A stretch of 64,000 nt of DNA, taken from positions 992,001 through 1,056,000 of the forward strand of contig NZ_AP025498.1 of NCBI RefSeq assembly GCF_024347535.1, given 5' to 3'. This document shows positions 9,167-18,014 of this stretch, in pieces. The notes below the pieces were generated by a model. The model worked only from the letters and a program-made list of their open reading frames with translations. It did no database searches and had not been told where the DNA came from. The stretch is from Vibrio kanaloae. Its GTDB lineage: Bacteria > Pseudomonadota > Gammaproteobacteria > Enterobacterales > Vibrionaceae. How positions within the stretch are numbered: the first letter of the stretch is position 1; each line of letters starts with the position of its first letter. A program made the position numbers and the translations under genes.

Positions 9167-10612
9167 ATGTTAGGAGCAGACGGCTTAAACCTCGCTTTGA
9201 TGGTAGCTGACTCAGGAATCATTGATACCGCGATGAATGATCTCATCGCTCGTTCTCAGGTCATGATGGCGGCTGAGAACAAAGGCGTGAAAACGTCGGT
9301 AAAAAACCACTTGGTTAAATGGCGCGGTAAAGTGAAAAAGCGCGTCACTAAAGTATGTGAGACCGACCGATTCCAAGAAGAAATCGCACTTTACCAAGAA
9401 GTGATCCACTGGGATGAGTCCCAGTTTTTTGATGAAATTGACAGTGTCATCAAAAAATTGGAGTGGCACTCAGCGTTTTATCTTCAAGCTAGACGCCTAA
9501 TGCAACACAATAAGGGCGTTTACAATGCGATGTTCCCTCACTATTTCTGCGACCAGTGGTATCAATCACTGTCCGACGCGATCAAGCAAGCGCAAGTTAC
9601 CGAACTTGAAACCAGCAAAGAAAAAGTCTTAGCCGATCTATACCAGCGCATGGAAACCATGAAAAACATGGATAAAGTGACGGAGTCTGGTGATGAAGGC
9701 AGCGTGGGGCGCTTGTGGGATATGGCATCGGCTAAGTTGAGTAAAACTGACTTAACCGTAATGAAGCGCCATGCCGAGTTTTTAAATAAGCATAAAGGTC
9801 TTCAAGAGATCGCTGAAAAGCTTGGCCGTATGGCTGGTGAGGAAGATGACCCTTCGTTGCACAAAGCCCCTGTAGAAGAACTGCAAATGGTGGAAGAGAA
9901 AAGCGATGAAGCGGTGAATGACATTGTAGGGATTCACGAGAGTGATGACCTCAATAAGATGCTGCCAAACGAAACCATGTTTTTAGCTTACCCTGAGCTG
10001 GAAGTTATCTTCTATAAGCACTTGGCTGACAAGCGTTTATTAAGCTACCGTTCGCAAGGGAAATCTCGTACGTTACGCAAAGTGAAGGCGCAAAAGCCAG
10101 ATAGCAAGAACGTCGAGATTGAAAAAGGCCCATTCATCGTTTGTGTGGACGCGTCTGGCTCAATGAGTGGCTTCCCTGAGCAATCTGCCAAAGCAATGGC
10201 GTATGCCTTGATGCAAATCGCGCTCGCGGAAGAGAGAGACTGTTACGTGATTTTGTTCTCTTCAGAACACATTACGTATGAATTGACTCGACAAGATGGC
10301 TTACGCGAAGCGAGTGACTTTTTAAGTTACTCATTCCACGGTGGTACGGATCTAGAGCCTGTTCTGATGAAGTCGATTGATTTGATGATGGGCGATAAAT
10401 ATAAGAATGCTGATTTGATTGTACTTTCTGACTTTATCGCGCCTAAGCAGTCTGATGAGATGATTGCTCAAGTCGAGAAACTTAAAACGCACAAAAACCG
10501 TTTCCATGCGGTGAGTCTTTCTAAATACGGCAACCCTCAACTTATGACGATGTTTGATCATTGTTGGGCGTATCACCCGAGCTTGGTTGGTCGTTTTATG
10601 AAGAAGTGGTAG
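9167..10612 (+). CDS. viaA: VWA-domain protein ViaA
   Basis: 481 residues. The N-terminal half is helical and the C-terminal third is a von Willebrand A domain, with the MIDAS motif DASGSMS at about residue 326 and the downstream T of HGGTDLEP as metal contact. It is the standard partner of RavA, which it stimulates and tethers to membrane lipids. A strong AGGGGAG ribosome site precedes the ATG and the gap to ravA is 12 bases, so the two are one operon. Confidence 0.95.
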   Translation: MLGADGLNLALMVADSGIIDTAMNDLIARSQVMMAAENKGVKTSVKNHLVKWRGKVKKRVTKVCETDRFQEEIALYQEVIHWDESQFFDEIDSVIKKLEWHSAFYLQARRLMQHNKGVYNAMFPHYFCDQWYQSLSDAIKQAQVTELETSKEKVLADLYQRMETMKNMDKVTESGDEGSVGRLWDMASAKLSKTDLTVMKRHAEFLNKHKGLQEIAEKLGRMAGEEDDPSLHKAPVEELQMVEEKSDEAVNDIVGIHESDDLNKMLPNETMFLAYPELEVIFYKHLADKRLLSYRSQGKSRTLRKVKAQKPDSKNVEIEKGPFIVCVDASGSMSGFPEQSAKAMAYALMQIALAEERDCYVILFSSEHITYELTRQDGLREASDFLSYSFHGGTDLEPVLMKSIDLMMGDKYKNADLIVLSDFIAPKQSDEMIAQVEKLKTHKNRFHAVSLSKYGNPQLMTMFDHCWAYHPSLVGRFMKKW

Positions 10613-10726
10613 TGCCAAGACACTTTAATTTGGCCCATTTTGCTGTGTGTTTTTTGATTAAAGAGATCGAACATGCAGCAATTTGATTTAAATGTCAGCA
10701 AGCGAAGTTTAAATTCACTTTTTTGT

Positions 10727-10754
10727 TTGACTATCGCCCTTCAATCCGTAAAGT
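10727..10754 (+). promoter_or_regulatory. Promoter of tRNA block 1
   Basis: TTGACT (10727-10732), 16-base spacer, TAAAGT (10749-10754). The same -35/-10 pair with the same spacer length occurs before the other two tRNA blocks. It is followed by a G/C-rich start region as in stringently controlled stable-RNA promoters. Confidence 0.75.
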
Positions 10755-10809
10755 AAGCACCCGAACGCAGCGGTGTAGCTAATCTAAACCTTGAAAGCGT
10801 TGAATTAAA

Positions 10810-10883
10810 GGCGCCTTGGCAGAGTGGCTATGCAGCGGATTGCAAATCCGTGGACCTCGGTTCGATTCCGGGAGGCGCCTCCA
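10810..10883 (+). tRNA. tRNA-Cys (GCA), copy 1
   Basis: 74 bases including an encoded CCA. Acceptor GGCGCCT pairs with AGGCGCC and the anticodon loop TTGCAAA gives GCA. It differs from the other three copies in the window by one T-loop base (TTCGATT rather than TTCGACT). Confidence 0.97.
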
Positions 10884-10940
10884 TTCTCTCCTACTTATTC
10901 TTGTTGTTTACAAGAAGGGATAAGCAAGAAGAATGACATT

Positions 10941-11016
10941 GCGATACTAGCCCAGTTGGTAGAGCGCAACCTTGCCAAGGTTGAGGTCATCGGTTCGAAC
11001 CCGATGTATTGCTCCA
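10941..11016 (+). tRNA. tRNA-Gly (GCC), variant copy with G3:U70 and C12-A23
   Basis: 76 bases with encoded CCA and anticodon GCC in the loop TTGCCAA. Compared with the copy at 15041 it has two transitions: T12 to C, giving a C-A mismatch in the D stem, and C70 to T, giving a G3:U70 wobble pair. G3:U70 is the main recognition element of alanyl-tRNA synthetase. It may be a decaying or misreading gene; see findings. Confidence 0.9.
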
Positions 11017-11096
11017 AATTTTATAATGTCGATTCATTTTGACATTAAGATGGTGTTTTACTTTTCAGTAATTGGCATCGCAATAAAGAATTGCGT

Positions 11097-11183
11097 GCCC
11101 TGGTGGTGGAATTGGTAGACACAAGGGATTTAAAATCCCTCGGCGTTCGCGCTGTGCCGGTTCAAGTCCGGCCCGGGGCACCA
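11097..11183 (+). tRNA. tRNA-Leu (TAA), copy 1
   Basis: 87 bases with encoded CCA. It has the long variable arm of a class II tRNA, the acceptor GCCCTGG pairs with CCGGGGC, and the loop TTTAAAA gives anticodon TAA. It is identical to the copy at 14746. Confidence 0.97.
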
Positions 11184-11247
11184 TCTATTTGTTTGTTACC
11201 TCTCTAGGTAGTATTCAAAAGAGTTGTTCTCTTAAAACACTATTGAA

Positions 11248-11321
11248 GGCGCCTTGGCAGAGTGGCTATGCAGCGGATTGCAAATCCGTGGACCTCGGTT
11301 CGACTCCGGGAGGCGCCTCCA
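11248..11321 (+). tRNA. tRNA-Cys (GCA), copy 2
   Basis: 74 bases with encoded CCA and anticodon GCA; identical to the copies at 14916 and 20372. Last gene of the first tRNA block. Confidence 0.97.
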
Positions 11322-11333
11322 TCATTTAGAAGA

Positions 11334-11358
11334 AACCAGCCCTTGTGGCTGGTTTTTT
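11334..11358 (+). terminator. Terminator of tRNA block 1
   Basis: Stem AACCAGCC/GGCTGGTT followed by a run of six T, 13 bases after the last tRNA. Confidence 0.85.
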
Positions 11359-11623
11359 CGTTTCTGGCTTCCCCCCGTCTTTGAGTCACTATTTTTTCTT
11401 AAACAATTTGCTTTGCATCACGTCACACCTTCTACCCTAAGTTATCTTCGACTAACCTACAATTCACCTGTCGTTGATAAACCGGTAAATAAATCGAAGT
11501 CACAATTAAACATAATGCTCAATTTGTTTCATTTTTTTATGGGATAACCCTGATTAAAACATGCGTATGAGTGATAGTGTTCTTCTCTATATTTCTTTAA
11601 TTGCTCTATAAGAGGTTCTTAAT
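11359..11623 (+). other. Intergenic region before the first chemoreceptor
   Basis: No reading frame with coding features. An AT-rich stretch and an AGAGG ribosome site (about 11610) lead into the chemoreceptor; I cannot assign a promoter with confidence. Confidence 0.5.
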
Positions 11624-13513
11624 ATGCAATTTAGTCTAAAGAGGAAAATGGTTTTCTCTGTCGTTTTGGCGATTGCAGTGACATCTGCCATTCTTCTTTT
11701 TATGGGTTATAAAACCTTTCAAAACAACAGCTGGCAAGCGATAGAAAGCGAGAGTCGCAACACACTGCAAGCACACGCGAAAGGGATCAGTGATTGGTTC
11801 CATGATAAGAAACAAGCAGTGCATGGCTTAAAACAGCAAGTGCAGCTTAATCCATCATTAGATATTGTCCCTCATTTGCGTCAAACCCTTATATCTGGTG
11901 GCTTTGGATTGAGTTATTACGGTAATAAAGAGGGGGAGATGTTCCGTCATGATCCTTCGCTTAATAAAGCGGGTTATGACCCAAGAGTCCGAGGTTGGTA
12001 TAAAGAAACTTTGGCTCAGAATAAAGCCGTCACAACAAAGCCGTATGTTAGCGTCACAATGCAAGCGCTAGTCGTAACACTTACTGACCCTGTCACCAAA
12101 AACGGCTCCATTATTGGTGTTGCTGCTTCAAACCTTGCGTTAGATAAGCTGATTAAAGACGTATTGGCGATTCAGGTTCCTGGAAATGGACGTGCGATTC
12201 TCATTGATAAAGAAGGTACGGTCGTTGCTCATCAAAACAAAGAGTTCATTCTTAAACAAGTTAACGAGATCGCACCTGAACTCAGTGTTTCTGGTTTAAA
12301 CAGCGCTGCGCAGAATCTAACGACGATCTTTACTCAAGTTGATGGTAACGAACGAGTGATCATGGCGGAGCCAATCAATGGCACCGACTGGCTGCTTGTG
12401 ATTGAAATGGATAAAGATGTATTAGAACAACCTCTGTTCGATATGTTGGTTAGCCAAGTCACAATAGGTTTGATTGTATTGATCGTGATGGCGGCAGCAA
12501 CGTCTTGGTTTGTTGCTCGACAGCTGGTGGAGTTAGGGCGAGTAAGTGAAGCTCTCGCAGATATCGCTGAAGGGGAAGGTGACTTAACGCAGCGCCTTCA
12601 AGTATCAAGCAAAGACGAAGTAGGGCAACTCGCCGATAAGTTCAATGTGTTTGTAGACCGACTTCATGGAATGATGACAAATGTCACTCAAGTTTCAAGC
12701 GCAATGAACAATGGTGCAGAGCACGCCAATAGCAGCGCATTGAAGCGTAGTGATAGCGTAAGCAGGCAGCAAGACGAAATCACCATGGTAGCAACCGCAG
12801 TGACTGAGATGGCGACGGCGACCTCTGAAATTGCCGCTAATGCTGACAACACAGCCAAAAGTGCGACTCACTCTGTTGAATTGAGCGAGCAAGGCTTTCA
12901 ACAGATGGCCAAGAGTCAATCATCGATCAACGAGCTAGCAACCGAGCTAACCAGTGCTGTATCTATCATTAGTGAGTTGGAAGAACACGGTCAGCAAATT
13001 GCGTCTATTTTGGCGACAATACGTGAAATCGCTGAGCAAACTAATTTACTAGCGCTCAATGCAGCGATTGAAGCCGCTAGAGCTGGCGAACAAGGTCGTG
13101 GTTTTGCTGTGGTTGCGGATGAGGTTCGAGTGCTTTCTCAACGCACTCATGCTTCAACAGAAGAAATCGAAGACAAGATCAAGCGTTTGCAGCAAGCGAC
13201 TAATGGTGCGGTGAAAGTGATGACACAAAGTCATGATATGGCGAAGACAAGCGTGCACGATGTAGACATGGCGGGAGAGAGCTTGGCTCAAATCCGTGAA
13301 GCGATTCAGATGATCAGCGACATGGCGACTCAGATCGCTTCTGCTGCTGAAGAGCAATCACTGGTTACTGCGGAAATTAATACCAATACTGAGTCTGTGC
13401 GTGAAGTAAGTGATGTTATGGCGTTGGACGCAACTGATGCTGTTTCACAAGCGGATCAGCTCAGCCACTTAGCTAGCGATTTGAAGCAAGAGTTGTCACG
13501 ATTCAAGCTTTAA
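11624..13513 (+). CDS. Methyl-accepting chemotaxis protein with dCache sensor
   Basis: 629 residues: a first membrane segment at about 8-30, a periplasmic dCache_1 domain at about 40-270, a second membrane segment at about 275-298, HAMP at about 300-350, then the cytoplasmic signalling coiled coil with the conserved hairpin tip ([21 protein letters not shown] and [12 protein letters not shown]). It would sense a small solute and control CheA. The sensor has the YDPRVRGWY and KPY elements of amino-acid-binding dCache domains. However, the two positions normally held by aspartate appear as serine (PYVS) and asparagine (ASNL), so the ligand may not be an amino acid. No C-terminal pentapeptide is seen. 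Confidence 0.93.
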   Translation: MQFSLKRKMVFSVVLAIAVTSAILLFMGYKTFQNNSWQAIESESRNTLQAHAKGISDWFHDKKQAVHGLKQQVQLNPSLDIVPHLRQTLISGGFGLSYYGNKEGEMFRHDPSLNKAGYDPRVRGWYKETLAQNKAVTTKPYVSVTMQALVVTLTDPVTKNGSIIGVAASNLALDKLIKDVLAIQVPGNGRAILIDKEGTVVAHQNKEFILKQVNEIAPELSVSGLNSAAQNLTTIFTQVDGNERVIMAEPINGTDWLLVIEMDKDVLEQPLFDMLVSQVTIGLIVLIVMAAATSWFVARQLVELGRVSEALADIAEGEGDLTQRLQVSSKDEVGQLADKFNVFVDRLHGMMTNVTQVSSAMNNGAEHANSSALKRSDSVSRQQDEITMVATAVTEMATATSEIAANADNTAKSATHSVELSEQGFQQMAKSQSSINELATELTSAVSIISELEEHGQQIASILATIREIAEQTNLLALNAAIEAARAGEQGRGFAVVADEVRVLSQRTHASTEEIEDKIKRLQQATNGAVKVMTQSHDMAKTSVHDVDMAGESLAQIREAIQMISDMATQIASAAEEQSLVTAEINTNTESVREVSDVMALDATDAVSQADQLSHLASDLKQELSRFKL

Positions 13514-13552
13514 TAGATAGATAAATAAGCATCAACATAAGTTCGATACTAA

Positions 13553-13590
13553 AAAGAGCACAGGCTGTAATAAGCCTGTGCTCTTTCTTT
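13553..13590. terminator. Bidirectional terminator between chemoreceptor and lipase
   Basis: Perfect 14-bp stem AAAGAGCACAGGCT/AGCCTGTGCTCTTT with a 6-base loop. T-rich tracts follow on both strands, between two convergent genes. Confidence 0.9.
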
Positions 13591-13608
13591 ATTCGATTTA
13601 AGAGATGC

Positions 13609-14397
13609 TCAGTGTTGGTCAAAGAAATCCTTATTGCGGATATATTTGCTCATCAAGTGATAAGAGAAAGGTCGTATCAACCAGCTAAAAATAGATCGTC
13701 CAAGACGAATAAAGGTTGGCGTATTCTCATAGATTCTGCCGTTGTAGAGCCAAAGTACCTTTCCTACATGCCAATACAGTAAAGGTACGGGCGGCATGAA
13801 GGTCACGATGTCGATATCACAACAGATGCGGTAGGTTTTCTTACGCAAACGATAGTGCTTTCGAAAACTCCAGTCACCAATCGCAGGTTGTCCAAAGGTC
13901 ACGATTCGTTTGATGCAACCTGGGTATTTGTGGTCAAAGTAGTCGGCAAACACGCAGCCAATCGCGCCACCGGAAGAGTGACCCGTAATTGAGATTCTTT
14001 TGCCTTGTTCTAAAAGAGGGACGAGCGTCGTTTCCAATCGTTCGATTACCGTCAAGCCGAGCTTATCTTCATTCCTGTTTGGTTGGCTTTCTTGAAACAT
14101 TAGATGATAGAAACCCGCATGAACACGATAATTGAGCCCAATTCTTTTGCAGCTTCTTGTCCATAGAGCAAAAGTCAGTAACCAATCTGAGATGCTGTGC
14201 GATCCTTTGATAACAACAACCACTTCATCTTTGTCGCTGCTCCATAACACGCGAATCATAGTTTTACCAAACTGGTTCTTTATGATGCGTTGTCCATTAG
14301 GGTCGAAACCATAACGAGTTTGCTTGAAAACTCGGGGGTAGGCGAGGTTACAGAGAACGGCGTAGCGCTCATATTGGTATCGTTTTAATGGTTTCAC
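13609..14397 (-). CDS. Class 3 lipase family protein
   Basis: 262 residues read from a GTG at 14397 with AAGAAG about 9 bases upstream; no in-frame ATG lies earlier. The nucleophile elbow GHSSGG, a following FGQPAIGD motif, the likely catalytic aspartate in CDIDIVTFMPP and the histidine in YWHVGK match lipase_3 (fungal-type triacylglycerol lipase) proteins. There is no signal peptide, so it is either cytoplasmic or exported by a nonclassical route. Its natural substrate is unknown. It is an isolated gene facing the chemoreceptor. Confidence 0.88.
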   Translation of the reverse strand: MKPLKRYQYERYAVLCNLAYPRVFKQTRYGFDPNGQRIIKNQFGKTMIRVLWSSDKDEVVVVIKGSHSISDWLLTFALWTRSCKRIGLNYRVHAGFYHLMFQESQPNRNEDKLGLTVIERLETTLVPLLEQGKRISITGHSSGGAIGCVFADYFDHKYPGCIKRIVTFGQPAIGDWSFRKHYRLRKKTYRICCDIDIVTFMPPVPLLYWHVGKVLWLYNGRIYENTPTFIRLGRSIFSWLIRPFSYHLMSKYIRNKDFFDQH

Positions 14398-14399
14398 AT

Positions 14400-14641
14400 T
14401 TTTACTTCTTAATAAGAGTTACTTAAAACTCTAGTTGTTGAATGTGAAAAGCACATGAAAACACCATTTGTTTGATTCATTACAGAAAAACCGAAATAGG
14501 CTGCAGTCGCTAAAGCTAATAATGGTTAGTAAGTTACACTGTTAGAATAGAGAGTGGCGTATAAAAACCGTACAATCCGAATCAAATTTATTCTTTGGAG
14601 AGTGATAATTAATCATTTGAATTAAAAGATAAAATTTATTG
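14400..14641. other. Intergenic region between lipase and tRNA block 2
   Basis: No convincing reading frame or structured element; AT-rich, holding the lipase 5' region. Confidence 0.5.
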
Positions 14642-14669
14642 TTGACGAATTTTTTTCATCCGTTAAAGT
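14642..14669 (+). promoter_or_regulatory. Promoter of tRNA block 2
   Basis: TTGACG (14642-14647), 16-base spacer, TAAAGT (14664-14669), followed by CATCTCGTTCTC. That same downstream sequence is found after the promoter of block 3. Confidence 0.8.
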
Positions 14670-14745
14670 ACATCTCGTTCTCACGGCTCAGGTCGCAGAG
14701 AGATGGTGTTTTACTTTTCGGTAATCGGCATCGCAAGATTGCGTT

Positions 14746-14832
14746 GCCCTGGTGGTGGAATTGGTAGACACAAGGGATTTAAAATCCCTCGGCGTTCGCG
14801 CTGTGCCGGTTCAAGTCCGGCCCGGGGCACCA
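14746..14832 (+). tRNA. tRNA-Leu (TAA), copy 2
   Basis: 87 bases, encoded CCA, anticodon TAA; identical to copy 1. Confidence 0.97.
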
Positions 14833-14915
14833 TCTATTTTATTTCTACTTTAAGTAGAGTGACGAACGAAGAGTTGTTCTCTTTAAACACTTCAATATAT
14901 TGTTATGTTGATAAA

Positions 14916-14989
14916 GGCGCCTTGGCAGAGTGGCTATGCAGCGGATTGCAAATCCGTGGACCTCGGTTCGACTCCGGGAGGCGCCTCCA
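14916..14989 (+). tRNA. tRNA-Cys (GCA), copy 3
   Basis: 74 bases, encoded CCA, anticodon GCA; identical to copy 2. Confidence 0.97.
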
Positions 14990-15040
14990 TTCTCTTTTAC
15001 TCTTTGTTTACAAGAAGAGATAAGTAAGAAGAATAAAATT

Positions 15041-15116
15041 GCGATACTAGCTCAGTTGGTAGAGCGCAACCTTGCCAAGGTTGAGGTCATCGGTTCGAAC
15101 CCGATGTATCGCTCCA
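15041..15116 (+). tRNA. tRNA-Gly (GCC), standard copy
   Basis: 76 bases, encoded CCA, anticodon GCC. The acceptor GCGATAC pairs fully with GTATCGC and the D stem GCTC with GAGC. It is the normal counterpart of the variant at 10941. Confidence 0.97.
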
Positions 15117-15167
15117 AATTATTCAGATATGGTAATTACGATATCTTGATGCTAAAAGCATTAACTA

Positions 15168-15192
15168 AAAACCAGCGAAAGCTGGTTTTTTT
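15168..15192 (+). terminator. Terminator of tRNA block 2
   Basis: Stem AAACCAGC/GCTGGTTT with a GAAA loop and a run of seven T; near-identical stem to the block 1 terminator. Confidence 0.88.
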
Positions 15193-15361
15193 GTATCTGA
15201 AAATTAATAAATTTACTTCTCTTCAATGGTTTATCACTTGATTTATACCAGTCACTTTCAGGTGTTTTAGGTATTGGGTCAGCCTTGATAGTATCGAAAG
15301 ATGTTACCAAGGCTTAGCTGTGGCTTCGTTATTTGAGGGAGTTCCGTAGTAGTGACAACAG

Positions 15362-15670
15362 CTAAAAAGATCGCATTGCCGCCGCAGCAATGATGCCTGC
15401 TGCGATTGCTGGTAGAGGCTTTTTGACGATGAACATGACGACAGCTGTCGAAAAGAGTGCCGCTCTAGCGCCATTGTCACCTTCTACTGCAAGAGGTGCT
15501 AGAAGGGCAACTAATACAGAACCTGACATCGCACTAATGAACCGTTGAATACGTTCGCTAATTGGAACAAACGACATGACATACACACCGCCCCAGCGGG
15601 TGATAAGCGTGACTAATGCCATTGCGATGATTATCAGTAGTGTTCCACCTACGCTCGTCTCGATATTCAT
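15362..15670 (-). CDS. azlD: AzlD-family branched-chain amino acid exporter subunit
   Basis: 102 residues from the ATG at 15670, with GGAGAAAA upstream; a longer start at 15691 lies inside azlC. Several hydrophobic helices with the LVTLITRWGG opening are typical of AzlD. It pairs with AzlC as a small membrane partner in export of branched-chain and related amino acids. Its start overlaps the azlC stop by ATGA, showing translational coupling. Confidence 0.88.
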   Translation of the reverse strand: MNIETSVGGTLLIIIAMALVTLITRWGGVYVMSFVPISERIQRFISAMSGSVLVALLAPLAVEGDNGARAALFSTAVVMFIVKKPLPAIAAGIIAAAAMRSF

Positions 15671-16398
15671 GCTTTTTTCTCCTTCCAACAAGCACCCAAA
15701 ACTCCGCCAGAGATAGCACCAACTACAACATGGCTATTTTCTGGTAAATACCAATACGCCAGCATTGAAGACGCTGCTGCAGTCGTCCAAATAGCAAAAA
15801 TTCTTAAGCTTTTAGGCCCGACAACCACCATGGAAAGTAAAAAACAGCCCATAACCATATCGAGCCCAAGACTCACAGGATCTTGGATTGCGCTACCAAA
15901 GTAAATTCCAACCCAAGTACCAATAATCCAAAATGACCAAAGTGCTAAACCACCACCAACGAGCAGACCAAACCCCGGCTCTTTCCTCCCAAATGCATTG
16001 AGTGCCATTGCCCAATTTGCGTCCGAAGCTACCAACATCACACCATATCGTTTTGCCGGTGGGAGTTGACGTAACCAAGGATATAGCGTGGCCCCCATCA
16101 AAAGGTGGCGAGCATTGATCGCAAACACGGTAATAAGAACTGGAATAAGGGGCACTTCTGCTCCCCACATATCCAACGTAGCAAACTGTGAAGCACCTGC
16201 AAAAACGAGAGTGCTCATTAACATAGTTGGAAACTCATCCAGCCCTGTTTGTGCTGCTGCAACACCGAATGCGAGGCCAAAAACGATCACAAACATAGAG
16301 AGAGGCAAAAGTTGGGTGAAGCCGTTCCAGACATCGATTCGTGTAAATTCGTGTAATTCAGTTGAGGAGCGTTGAAGGTGTTGAGTATTTTCTGTCAT
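15667..16398 (-). CDS. azlC: AzlC-family branched-chain amino acid exporter
   Basis: 243 residues with multiple membrane helices and the AzlC motifs FGLAFGVAAAQTGLD and FAGASQFA near the N-terminus, followed by NARHLLMGATLYPWL. AzlCD exports leucine-type amino acids (azaleucine resistance in Bacillus). The ATG at 16398 has AGGA about 8 bases upstream. It lies downstream of the periplasmic racemase gene in the same direction, so exported L-amino acids could become racemase substrate; that is inference. Confidence 0.9.
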   Translation of the reverse strand: MTENTQHLQRSSTELHEFTRIDVWNGFTQLLPLSMFVIVFGLAFGVAAAQTGLDEFPTMLMSTLVFAGASQFATLDMWGAEVPLIPVLITVFAINARHLLMGATLYPWLRQLPPAKRYGVMLVASDANWAMALNAFGRKEPGFGLLVGGGLALWSFWIIGTWVGIYFGSAIQDPVSLGLDMVMGCFLLSMVVVGPKSLRIFAIWTTAAASSMLAYWYLPENSHVVVGAISGGVLGACWKEKKA

Positions 16399-16590
16399 AG
16401 AGGTTCCTAGCCAGCAGGCAAAAGGGCAGAGCCATGGAAGGATCTTGTTGTTATTTTGTAAACTGCATGTTTAACATCAATTGGATAGGCTTTCAAACGT
16501 TATGTCGCAGATAAAAACACATAAGCGTTAGCGAAGATAGAATTTTGAAAGCCTAATTTAATCAATAACATGGGCAAACCATTAAATAAT

Positions 16591-16620
16591 AAAGCGAGCA
16601 CGAGGCTCGCTTTATAATTC
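16591..16620 (-). terminator. Terminator of bsrV
   Basis: Perfect 9-bp stem AAAGCGAGC/GCTCGCTTT with a 5-base loop, 29 bases beyond the bsrV stop. On the minus strand it continues ATTATTTAAT, so the T-tract is imperfect. Confidence 0.7.
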
Positions 16621-16641
16621 TGTTAGGAAGATCGAATTAGT

Positions 16642-17871
16642 TTACTTTACATATACACGAGGGTTTGCAGTGCCCCAAATAGTGTATAGCTCAGGGAAGA
16701 TCACTTGTGAGTTATTTTCAATTTCCGCAGCGGTAATGGTCTTGCCTTGCTGAGAACCGAATAGCACAACTTCGGAGCCCGGAGCGACATCTTTGATATC
16801 GGAGACATCAACCATGGTAGTGTTCATTGAAGCCACACCCGTAACCTTAGCGCGTTGGCCATTGATGAGTACTTCTGCTGTATTGCCCATTTTTCTCGGG
16901 TAACCGTCAGAGTAGCCAACAGGAATATTCGCCATTAAGCTCTCTTTACTTGTCTTGTAACTGCTGTCGTAGCCGACAGTACTATTCTTTGGTAGATGGT
17001 GAAGTGATGCGATGCGTGTTTTGAAAGACACGATTGAGGGGTATTCTGGGTTGGTTGGTAAATCACCATATAAAACGCCACCTGGACGAACCATATCAAG
17101 TTGTGCTTCTGGAACATTAAGCGCGGTATAAGAGTTTGCAACGTGCAATAAAATGTCTTCACGCTTTAGATCCGCTTCTTTAATAAGCCATGCTGAGCTG
17201 TTTTTAAATGAAGCTAACTTTTGACGAACATCGTCCGCATTGTAGTTTGGGAAGTGAGTCATAATACCGACAATGTTAACGCCATTTTGTTGAGCGATCT
17301 CTAGCGCTTCTTGTTGACCTTCTTCGGTTGTCATATCCACGCCATTTCGCCCCATACCACCGTCGTTTAGAGCAAGGTGAATCTTAACTTCTTTATCGGT
17401 TTTTTCTGCTAACTTAGACAATGCTTTCGCTTGCTCAGTACTGCCAATAAGCTCTTCGACATTGAGGTCGATTGCCGCTTCAATTTCACCAATGTCAGCA
17501 GAGCGTACACGCATAAGTTGACCTTTAAAGCCACTATCACGAACGGCTTTCGCTTCTGCATTACTTGCGACCGCAACACATGGGATGTTCTGTTCTATTA
17601 TGGTAGGCATGAGACCGGCGATGCCATTGCCGTAGGCGTCGGCTTTCATCACTGCGCATATTTTTGTTTTGCCATCCATGTGTGATTTAAACTGTTCAAT
17701 ATTTTCTTGGAACTGACTCAAGTTTACTTCTAACCAAGCGTTAGCACCTTGAACTTGCTCTGCTTTTACTGCGGCATTGGTGATCTGAAGAGGGGCAGCT
17801 GTTGCTTGCATCGCTGGCGCAAAAGTTGCCGCGCCGATGGTAAGTGCTAGTAAGGTTTTATTTAAGTGCAT
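16642..17871 (-). CDS. bsrV: Periplasmic broad-spectrum amino acid racemase
   Basis: 409 residues, two more than V. cholerae BsrV. A signal peptide (about residues 1-26, ending ATAAP) sends it to the periplasm. PLP lysine K76 sits in VMKADAY and the catalytic tyrosine Y301 in VGYDSSY. The Bsr signature around [11 protein letters not shown] (A167, N169, G171, R175, N176) replaces the usual alanine racemase GMHRLG-type motif. BsrV converts many L-amino acids, such as Met and Leu, to D-forms that edit peptidoglycan and act as signals. The ATG at 17871 is preceded by GGAG. Confidence 0.93.
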   Translation of the reverse strand: MHLNKTLLALTIGAATFAPAMQATAAPLQITNAAVKAEQVQGANAWLEVNLSQFQENIEQFKSHMDGKTKICAVMKADAYGNGIAGLMPTIIEQNIPCVAVASNAEAKAVRDSGFKGQLMRVRSADIGEIEAAIDLNVEELIGSTEQAKALSKLAEKTDKEVKIHLALNDGGMGRNGVDMTTEEGQQEALEIAQQNGVNIVGIMTHFPNYNADDVRQKLASFKNSSAWLIKEADLKREDILLHVANSYTALNVPEAQLDMVRPGGVLYGDLPTNPEYPSIVSFKTRIASLHHLPKNSTVGYDSSYKTSKESLMANIPVGYSDGYPRKMGNTAEVLINGQRAKVTGVASMNTTMVDVSDIKDVAPGSEVVLFGSQQGKTITAAEIENNSQVIFPELYTIWGTANPRVYVK

Positions 17872-17937
17872 AAAGTCTCCGTACGCATTTTTATTGGTTA
17901 TGTTATTGATTCTTTAGGGAGAATACCTGACGAAGTG

Positions 17938-17970
17938 AAACGCTCCAAGTGGTTATTTGGAGCGTTTTTT
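17938..17970. terminator. Hairpin between chemoreceptor 2 and bsrV
   Basis: AAACGCTCCAA/TTTGGAGCG-type stem. The strong T-run lies on the plus strand and only three T follow on the minus strand, the direction of both neighbouring genes. Likely a weak minus-strand terminator. Confidence 0.55.
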
Positions 17971-18014
17971 GAGGAGCGTGATTTAACCTAGTGCTAGATT
18001 AACTTAGAGTCGGA

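Larger units (their letters stand above)
11050..11321 (+). repeat. tRNA repeat block: leader plus tRNA-Leu plus tRNA-Cys (copy 1)
   Basis: This leader, tRNA-Leu, spacer and tRNA-Cys unit recurs at 14701-14989 and 20188-20445. Even the spacers are alike, for example the GTTGTTCTCTTAAAACAC stretch before tRNA-Cys. Direct repeats of this size could recombine. Confidence 0.85.
14701..14989 (+). repeat. tRNA repeat block: leader plus tRNA-Leu plus tRNA-Cys (copy 2)
   Basis: The leader beginning AGATGGTGTTTTACTTTTC matches that at 11050, with a few substitutions and a short deletion. It continues through identical tRNA-Leu and tRNA-Cys genes. Confidence 0.85.

Noticed and set aside
14703..15023. 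Open frames running through the tRNA blocks
   Set aside because: They are translations of tRNA-Leu and tRNA-Cys genes, repeated at each block, not proteins.
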